From positions 6,127,001 to 6,191,000 of the forward strand of contig NZ_CP083950.1 in assembly GCF_006439395.2 (NCBI RefSeq): a DNA stretch of 64,000 nt, given 5' to 3'. Positions 59,234 through 64,000 of this stretch are shown here, piece by piece. The translations under genes and the position numbers were made by a program. The notes beneath the pieces were generated by a model. It saw only the letters and a program-made list of their open reading frames with translations, did no database searches and was not told the origin of the DNA. Source of the stretch: Mesorhizobium sp. B4-1-4. GTDB taxonomy: Bacteria > Pseudomonadota > Alphaproteobacteria > Rhizobiales > Rhizobiaceae. Positions within the stretch are counted from its first letter, which is position 1; every line of letters starts with the position of its first letter.

Positions 59234-61120
59234 ATGTCTGACGCTACAATTCGAAAACGCACCGGTCTTCCGCTATCTCTGCGCATAGCTGTCGTAGATG
59301 CATTGGTCATGATTGCGATTCTCGCCATCGTCTGCGTGGCCGCCGTTCTCTTCGGCGGATTGTCGATGCAGCGTGTGGTGGTCCATTCCGCAATACTTCT
59401 GACAGCCGTTCTGGGTCTGCAGATTTTTTCTGGAAATACGGGGATCGTGTCGTTCGGACACGCGGGATTCCTGGGCTTGGCTGCTTACATCGTCGGAATA
59501 TTGACGATGCCAGCAGCGCTTCAGGCAACCAGTCTGAAGGAGCTCCCATACTTTCTGGCCGGCTACCAGCTGCCCTTCTTCGAGGCGTTTGCCGTAGCGC
59601 TAATGGTGGGCGTTCTCGTTGGGATACTGACAGGGATGCCGCTGTTGAGACTATCGGGCTCAAGCGCCTCCATAGCGACGCTAGCACTGCTGATAATCAT
59701 ATACACGCTGCTTGCGGCCAGTCGTGGCATCACGCGCGGCAGCCAACCGTTTTATGGCGTACCACAGGATGTGGGGCTCTGGACCGCTGGGACCGTCGGG
59801 GCGGCTTCAATCCTAATTGCCAGGTTGTTTCGTGAAACGTCCTTTGGCCTGGGTGCGAGGGCCGCAGCGGACGACGAGCGAGGTGCAAGCGCAGTGGGCG
59901 TCGATCGTGGCGCGGCGCGTCTTGTGTCGTGGGTCGTCGGTGTTGTCGTAGCGTTCGCCGCAGGGGCGATGCTGGCTCAGTTTCTTGGAGCTTTCTCTCC
60001 AAAGGATTTCTATTTCGAACTTGGCTTCACGATGCTGGCCATGCTCATCCTCGGGGGGATGAACTCTTCGATTGGCGCTCTTGGGGGCGTGGTTGTCACA
60101 ACGGTTTTGATCGAAGTTGTTCGCCGGGCGGAAGGTGGCGGCACCGTGCTCGGCACCACCATTCCCCCTCTGTTCGGCCTGACCCAGGCGACGTTGGCCG
60201 TTGCCATGATCGGTATTATTTGGAGGCGCCCAGAGGGATTGCTGGGTAAAGGCGAACTGAATCTCCTGAACAGACTTCGAGGTGCCAAAGCGCAGGCGCC
60301 AGTTGAATTGTCTAGTCCGCCGCGACATTCGCAAGAAGGCTGTCTCGAGGCCAAGGGCGTGTCCCGCCGCTATGCAGGAATTGTCGCGGTGGATGACATA
60401 TCCCTTACCTTCCGGCCAGATTCGATCACCGGCATCATTGGACCAAACGGCGCAGGCAAGACGACGTTCATCAACATGATTTCGGGCGACGTCACACCAA
60501 GTGCCGGAGAGATCTCCGTCGGTGTGCCCGTTGGAGCGCACTCAGCGTTCGAGTTTGCTCGGGCAGGGGTGGCAAGGACGTTCCAGAACATACGCGTATT
60601 CGGACGTATGACGGTTTTGGAAAACGTAGTGGTCGCTGCGCGTCAGGTTGAGCCGAGCCTTTCATTGGCCGAGGCGGCTGCGTGGCGCGAACTAGATCGC
60701 TTGGGGTTGTCTGATCTTGCAGATCGGTTGGCTGAGGGGCTCGCTTACGGCATGCGCCGAAGACTTGAGATAGCCCGAGCCCTCGTTCTCAAGCCGCGAT
60801 TTTTGTTGCTCGACGAGCCGGCCGCGGGAATGAACGCCGTCGAGACCGCGGCCCTGACAGAAATACTGGTTCAGGCCCAGGCCGATCGGGGGATCGGAAT
60901 TATCCTCATTGAACACGACATGCGTCTGGTGATGAGCCTATGTCACCGCGTCGTTGTGATCGACCGAGGCAAGGTGATCGCCGACGGACAGCCGATTGAG
61001 GTCCAGCGGGACCCCGCCGTGATCGCTGCCTATCTCGGCAGCCGGACCGCCAGGAATATAGCAGCTGAAAACAAACTTACCTCACAACAAACAAGGGGAA
61101 TTCAGACATGCCAAAATTGA
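59234..61120 (+). CDS. Branched-chain amino-acid-type ABC transporter: LivM permease fused to LivG ATPase
   Basis: One 628-residue polypeptide combines a permease (about residues 1-325; transmembrane segments such as LVMIAILAIVCVAAVLFGGL, with NTGIVSFGHAGFLGLAAYIV) and an ATPase (about 370-610). The ATPase has Walker A GPNGAGKTT, ARTFQNIRVFGRMTVLENV, signature region LAYGMRRRLEIARALVLKPR, Walker B FLLLDEPAAGMN and H-loop LIEHDM. LivM and LivG are normally separate. The signature has M where most have Q (LxYGQ). It starts at ATG 59234 (or 59231) and overlaps the next gene by 13 bases. Confidence 0.92.
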   Translation: MSDATIRKRTGLPLSLRIAVVDALVMIAILAIVCVAAVLFGGLSMQRVVVHSAILLTAVLGLQIFSGNTGIVSFGHAGFLGLAAYIVGILTMPAALQATSLKELPYFLAGYQLPFFEAFAVALMVGVLVGILTGMPLLRLSGSSASIATLALLIIIYTLLAASRGITRGSQPFYGVPQDVGLWTAGTVGAASILIARLFRETSFGLGARAAADDERGASAVGVDRGAARLVSWVVGVVVAFAAGAMLAQFLGAFSPKDFYFELGFTMLAMLILGGMNSSIGALGGVVVTTVLIEVVRRAEGGGTVLGTTIPPLFGLTQATLAVAMIGIIWRRPEGLLGKGELNLLNRLRGAKAQAPVELSSPPRHSQEGCLEAKGVSRRYAGIVAVDDISLTFRPDSITGIIGPNGAGKTTFINMISGDVTPSAGEISVGVPVGAHSAFEFARAGVARTFQNIRVFGRMTVLENVVVAARQVEPSLSLAEAAAWRELDRLGLSDLADRLAEGLAYGMRRRLEIARALVLKPRFLLLDEPAAGMNAVETAALTEILVQAQADRGIGIILIEHDMRLVMSLCHRVVVIDRGKVIADGQPIEVQRDPAVIAAYLGSRTARNIAAENKLTSQQTRGIQTCQN

Positions 61121-62277
61121 ACCTATCAGCGTCTGCGAATATTATCCTTACTGCGTCCGCTGTCGTTCTTGGAACCGGAACCGCGCGAAGTGATGATTTC
61201 TTGATTGGTGTCGCGACAGCGCAGACCGGTCAACTGGCTCCGTACGATCAACCCGCTTTGGCCGGGTTCAAGCTTGCCATCGACGACATCAATGCCAAAG
61301 GTGGACTTGGTGGGAAGTATAAAGTTCGCCTGTCGATCAAGGATACCCGTTCGGATACAGCACAGACCGCGACGGTTGGCCAGGAGTTGGTCGACGAAGG
61401 CGCCAAGGTCATGATTTCGCCCTGCGATGCGGATCCTTCCATCGCGATCGGTCAACTCACGCAACCGCGCCATATTCCGACGATCACACTGTGCGGCACC
61501 GCGCCGATCCTGACGCAAGCGGTTGGCGACGCGATGTTTGGCAGTTTCCCTGCCGATAATCTGCAGGCCACTGCCATCGCAGATTTCGCGATCTCGCAGG
61601 GCAAACGCAGCGCCTATCTCCTTGTCTCGCCGGACTCTACCTACACAGCCAACTTGCCGGAGTATTTCGGCAAGGTCTTCGAGGGCAAGGGCGGCAAGGT
61701 CATGGGCCGTGGTTCGTTCACCATGGGCCAGCCCGACTTTTCCGCCGAAGTTACAAAGATCAAGAACCTGCAGGAAAAGCCGGACATCATTGTAACATCG
61801 GCCATGGAACCGGATTTCCCTGCCTTTATCCGGCAGCTTCGAGCGGCGGGTGTTGAAATTCCTATCTACGGCGCCGACGCAATGAACACGCCAACCATCA
61901 GGGGGCTGGGGTCTCTCGTGGACGGTCTTGTGTTCACCTCTGCCGGGTTCCCTTTGCCTGGGAGCAAACTTGAAGCCTTCAACGCGGCATTCAAAAAGGC
62001 TGTCGGTCACGACCCGGAAACGACCTACGAGGTGAACGGCTACGAAATCGGCATGATCATCGACCAGGCCGTCAAAAATGCCGCTTCGGATGATCCAGAG
62101 GCAATTCGGGCCGCAATTGCCAGTCTCAAGAACTTCGACGGCATCACCGGGAAGATCACCTACGCCGGCACAACCGGAATGCCGGTGAGGGCGGTGGTCC
62201 TCATGCAATATCAGGGTGGAAAGGCGAACTACATCTCGACAGTCACGCCTGCACCGCAAGAAGTACCGGCGCCGTAG
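61108..62277 (+). CDS. Branched-chain amino-acid-type periplasmic binding protein (LivK-like)
   Basis: The 389-residue protein has a signal peptide (LSASANIILTASAVVLGTGT, likely cleaved after ARS near 30), then FLIGVATAQTGQLAPYDQPA, LAGFKLAIDDINAKGGLGGK and AKVMISPCDADPSIAIGQLT, typical of the leucine-binding protein family, with PIYGADAMNTPTIRGLGSLV in the C-terminal lobe. It captures a ligand for the four-gene transporter; amino acids, amides or aromatic acids are all possible. It overlaps the fused permease-ATPase gene by 13 bases. Confidence 0.92.
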   Translation: MPKLNLSASANIILTASAVVLGTGTARSDDFLIGVATAQTGQLAPYDQPALAGFKLAIDDINAKGGLGGKYKVRLSIKDTRSDTAQTATVGQELVDEGAKVMISPCDADPSIAIGQLTQPRHIPTITLCGTAPILTQAVGDAMFGSFPADNLQATAIADFAISQGKRSAYLLVSPDSTYTANLPEYFGKVFEGKGGKVMGRGSFTMGQPDFSAEVTKIKNLQEKPDIIVTSAMEPDFPAFIRQLRAAGVEIPIYGADAMNTPTIRGLGSLVDGLVFTSAGFPLPGSKLEAFNAAFKKAVGHDPETTYEVNGYEIGMIIDQAVKNAASDDPEAIRAAIASLKNFDGITGKITYAGTTGMPVRAVVLMQYQGGKANYISTVTPAPQEVPAP

Positions 62278-62309
62278 CTGTTTGCGCGCCGCAAAACGGG
62301 CTTGTCAGA

Positions 62310-63017
62310 ATGCTGAATGTAGAAGCCTTACAAATCAAGTATGGAGAGGTTACCGCTGTTAAACGGATTGACCTCTCCGTTGACCAAGGCGAGATAATTG
62401 CCCTGGTGGGGGCGAACGGAGCCGGCAAAAGCTCCACCCTCGCAGCAATCTCCGGCCTTGTCCGACCGACGTCGGGAAGCGTGACTTTCAACGGCGAGGT
62501 CCTTCAGGGTCTCGCTCCAGAGCAGATCGCAATGAAGGGAATAGGACTGGTACCGGAAGGCAGGAGGGTCTTCTCGAGTCTCACGGTAGCCGACAACCTT
62601 CGGTTAGGCGGCGCGATGCACTTGTCGGCTTCGGAAGCCAGAGCGCGTGAAGAGGAAATGCTGCAGCTTTTTCCGATCTTGCGAAAATACTATCGCGTTC
62701 GGGGTGGCAACCTTTCAGGGGGCGAGCAACAGATGTTGGCCATCGCCCGCGCCATGATGGCGAAACCCGAAATCTTGATGCTGGACGAGCCTTCATTGGG
62801 CTTGGCACCTCAAATGATAGACACGGTTTTTGACCTGGTCTTGAACTTGAGAGCGGCAGGCCTGACCGTTCTGCTCATCGAGCAGAATGTTGCCTTGGCC
62901 CTGGAGATTGCCGACAAGGCAACCGTGCTGGCAAATGGCGAGGTCGTATTGGCGGGTGCAGCGGCCGAACTCGCCGATTCTGACCTGGTGCGCCAAGCTT
63001 ATCTGGGAGTGAACTAA
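62310..63017 (+). CDS. ABC transporter ATPase (LivF-like)
   Basis: The 235-residue ATPase has Walker A GANGAGKSS, VPEGRRVFSSLTVADNLRLG, signature LSGGEQQMLAIARAMMAKPE, Walker B ILMLDEPSLGLAPQ and LIEQNV, matching LivF exactly in layout. It forms the second ATPase of the transporter with the fused LivMG protein. It starts 32 bp after the binding protein and its stop is 2 bp before livH. Confidence 0.95.
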   Translation: MLNVEALQIKYGEVTAVKRIDLSVDQGEIIALVGANGAGKSSTLAAISGLVRPTSGSVTFNGEVLQGLAPEQIAMKGIGLVPEGRRVFSSLTVADNLRLGGAMHLSASEARAREEEMLQLFPILRKYYRVRGGNLSGGEQQMLAIARAMMAKPEILMLDEPSLGLAPQMIDTVFDLVLNLRAAGLTVLLIEQNVALALEIADKATVLANGEVVLAGAAAELADSDLVRQAYLGVN

Positions 63018-63019
63018 AG

Positions 63020-63901
63020 ATGATCTTACAGCAAATCATAAATGCAATTAGTCTTGGCGGAATCTATGCACTCCTCGCCTTAGGGCTGGCGATCGTCTTT
63101 TCGATCGTCGGCCTGATTAATTTCGCTCACGGCGAACTGATGACTGTCTCTGGTTACGCGCTTCTGGCCGCAATAGTGGCGGGACTTCCATTTCCAGTTG
63201 CGGTTGCCTGTGCGATTTTGTGCGGCGCTGTTGCAGCTTTTGTTATGGAACGCTTGGCGTTCCGCCCGATGAGAGGAGCCAGCGTGACAAGTCTGCTGCT
63301 CACCAGCTTTGCAGTGTCCAGCCTTTTGAAGGTGATACTGCAAGACGCTGTCTCGGCACGCGCGCAACCCGTCGCAATGCCAGATTGGATGAGCGGGGCA
63401 TTCAACGTAGGGACCATGACCATCGGTGTTGGCCCTACTATCTCTATCACTATTTCTGCGCTCGCGCTCGTTTCCCTAGAGGTTTTTCTGGCGCGGACCG
63501 TTACGGGCACGGCAATGCGCGCGGCGGCCAAAGACTTTGACGTCGTGCGGCTCATGGGGATTCCAGCAAGCAGGATCATAGCCACGGCGTTCTTGCTGTC
63601 AGGACTCTTGGCGGGCCTTGCGTCGATGCTCTGGATTGCCCAGCGCGCGTCGGTTGATCCTCTCATGGGATTTACGCCCGTCCTGAAAGCGTTCATTGCA
63701 ACAGTCATCGGAGGATTGGGTAGTCTGAGAGGAGCGGTCGCCGGCGGATTTTTGCTCGGCGCGATCGAAGTACTGTTGCAGGCTGCGCTTCCCCCGGACC
63801 TTGCTCCGTATCGAGATGCGATCGTGCTGTCTGGCGTTATCATTGTTCTTCTGATCCGCCCGGAAGGGCTTATTCCCGCCGCCAGCGGCCAAAGAAGCTA
63901 A
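63020..63901 (+). CDS. ABC transporter permease (LivH-like)
   Basis: The 293-residue membrane protein has about eight transmembrane segments and the LivH hallmarks ISLGGIYALLALGLAIVFSI, VGLINFAHGELMTVSGYALL, RAAAKDFDVVRLMGIPASRI (EAA-like loop) and AFIATVIGGLGSLRGAVAGG. It forms the permease pair with the LivM part of the fused protein. It is the last gene of the operon; a strong terminator follows. Confidence 0.95.
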   Translation: MILQQIINAISLGGIYALLALGLAIVFSIVGLINFAHGELMTVSGYALLAAIVAGLPFPVAVACAILCGAVAAFVMERLAFRPMRGASVTSLLLTSFAVSSLLKVILQDAVSARAQPVAMPDWMSGAFNVGTMTIGVGPTISITISALALVSLEVFLARTVTGTAMRAAAKDFDVVRLMGIPASRIIATAFLLSGLLAGLASMLWIAQRASVDPLMGFTPVLKAFIATVIGGLGSLRGAVAGGFLLGAIEVLLQAALPPDLAPYRDAIVLSGVIIVLLIRPEGLIPAASGQRS

Positions 63902-63951
63902 CAACATTCCAGCGTCCGCTGCTCCACAGCATCCTCCCCCGCGGACGCAAC

Positions 63952-63987
63952 GGCCGTGCCTTGTTGTAACCGCCGCAAGGCACGGCC
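63952..63987 (+). terminator. Rho-independent-type terminator after livH
   Basis: A perfect 12-bp stem, GGCCGTGCCTTG (63952-63963) with CAAGGCACGGCC (63976-63987), and a 12-base loop, followed by CCATTTCTTCTC, a T-rich tail. It lies 50 bp after the livH stop. Confidence 0.85.
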
Positions 63988-64000
63988 CCATTTCTTCTCA

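Noticed and set aside
58615..59241. 208-codon forward open frame before the Liv-type operon
   Set aside because: No recognisable domain, mixed composition, and it runs into the start of the well-supported transporter gene.
61126..62259. 377-codon reverse open frame opposite the LivK-like gene
   Set aside because: It is an antisense shadow of a well-supported gene; the composition (many Arg, Asp, His) is typical of such shadows.
1..64000. CRISPR arrays, tRNA and rRNA genes
   Set aside because: No regularly spaced direct repeats and no tRNA cloverleaf or rRNA segments were seen by eye on either strand.

Overview
The window looks like the accessory, symbiosis-island type DNA of a Mesorhizobium or related rhizobial alphaproteobacterium. 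The main reasons are a tight bioB-F-D-A-Z biotin operon next to nadABC under an NrtR-type repressor, a combination known from Mesorhizobium symbiosis islands, together with many rhizobial-type insertion-sequence remnants, a DUF982-like gene and a dense load of small catabolic operons. No nod, nif or fix gene, tRNA or rRNA was recognised, so the assignment to a symbiosis island is an inference.

Layout. 1-9.5 kb: a forward catabolic cluster with two acyl-CoA dehydrogenase subunits, a hotdog thioesterase, methylaspartate ammonia-lyase, a class III CoA-transferase, a CitE/HpcH-type lyase, a LysR regulator, an aldehyde dehydrogenase and a fused class I fumarase (mesaconase candidate). Together these could turn 3-methylaspartate via mesaconate into central metabolites. 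9.5-21.4 kb: a DUF2817 peptidase, an M24 hydrolase, an Asp/Glu-racemase-like gene and an M20 amidohydrolase sit among wreckage of IS21-, IS3-, integrase-core-, IS66- and IS5-type elements, a broken serine recombinase, a truncated enoyl-CoA hydratase and an MFS relic. 21.5-37.8 kb: two class III aminotransferases, a polyamine-type ABC transporter with two frameshifted genes, Lrp/AsnC, GntR and LysR regulators, a cyclase-family hydrolase, a 3-hydroxybutyrate-dehydrogenase-like SDR, an acetoacetate-decarboxylase-family enzyme, a second M24 hydrolase and an AsnC pseudogene. 38.3-40.8 kb: an IS66 element with intact tnpA, tnpB and tnpC. 41-46.6 kb: a TPP enzyme-SDR-GntR operon and an MFS exporter. 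47.1-57.4 kb: a DUF982-like gene, bioBFDAZ, nadABC and nrtR with a palindromic operator. 59.2-64 kb: a branched-chain amino-acid-type ABC transporter in which the LivM permease and LivG ATPase are one polypeptide, closed by a strong hairpin terminator.

The most notable signals are the following. (1) A near-palindrome ATGCA-AAC-TGCAT abuts a TTGAC(G/C) box, with a weakly conserved NRATCN-like hexamer exactly 16 bp further on. It occurs upstream of both M24 genes, the M20 gene, the ABC transporter and, degenerately, an aminotransferase, which suggests one regulon scattered over 25 kb. (2) The enzyme set of that regulon (M24, class III aminotransferase, Lrp/AsnC regulator, amidohydrolase, semialdehyde-type dehydrogenase, Asp/Glu racemase-like protein) resembles ectoine-degradation (doe/eut) toolkits. 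(3) A 245-bp near-identical copy of the fumarase 3' end lies 18 kb downstream, and its right edge coincides with an IS-like terminus. (4) Gene decay is widespread, including two frameshifts in one transporter operon.
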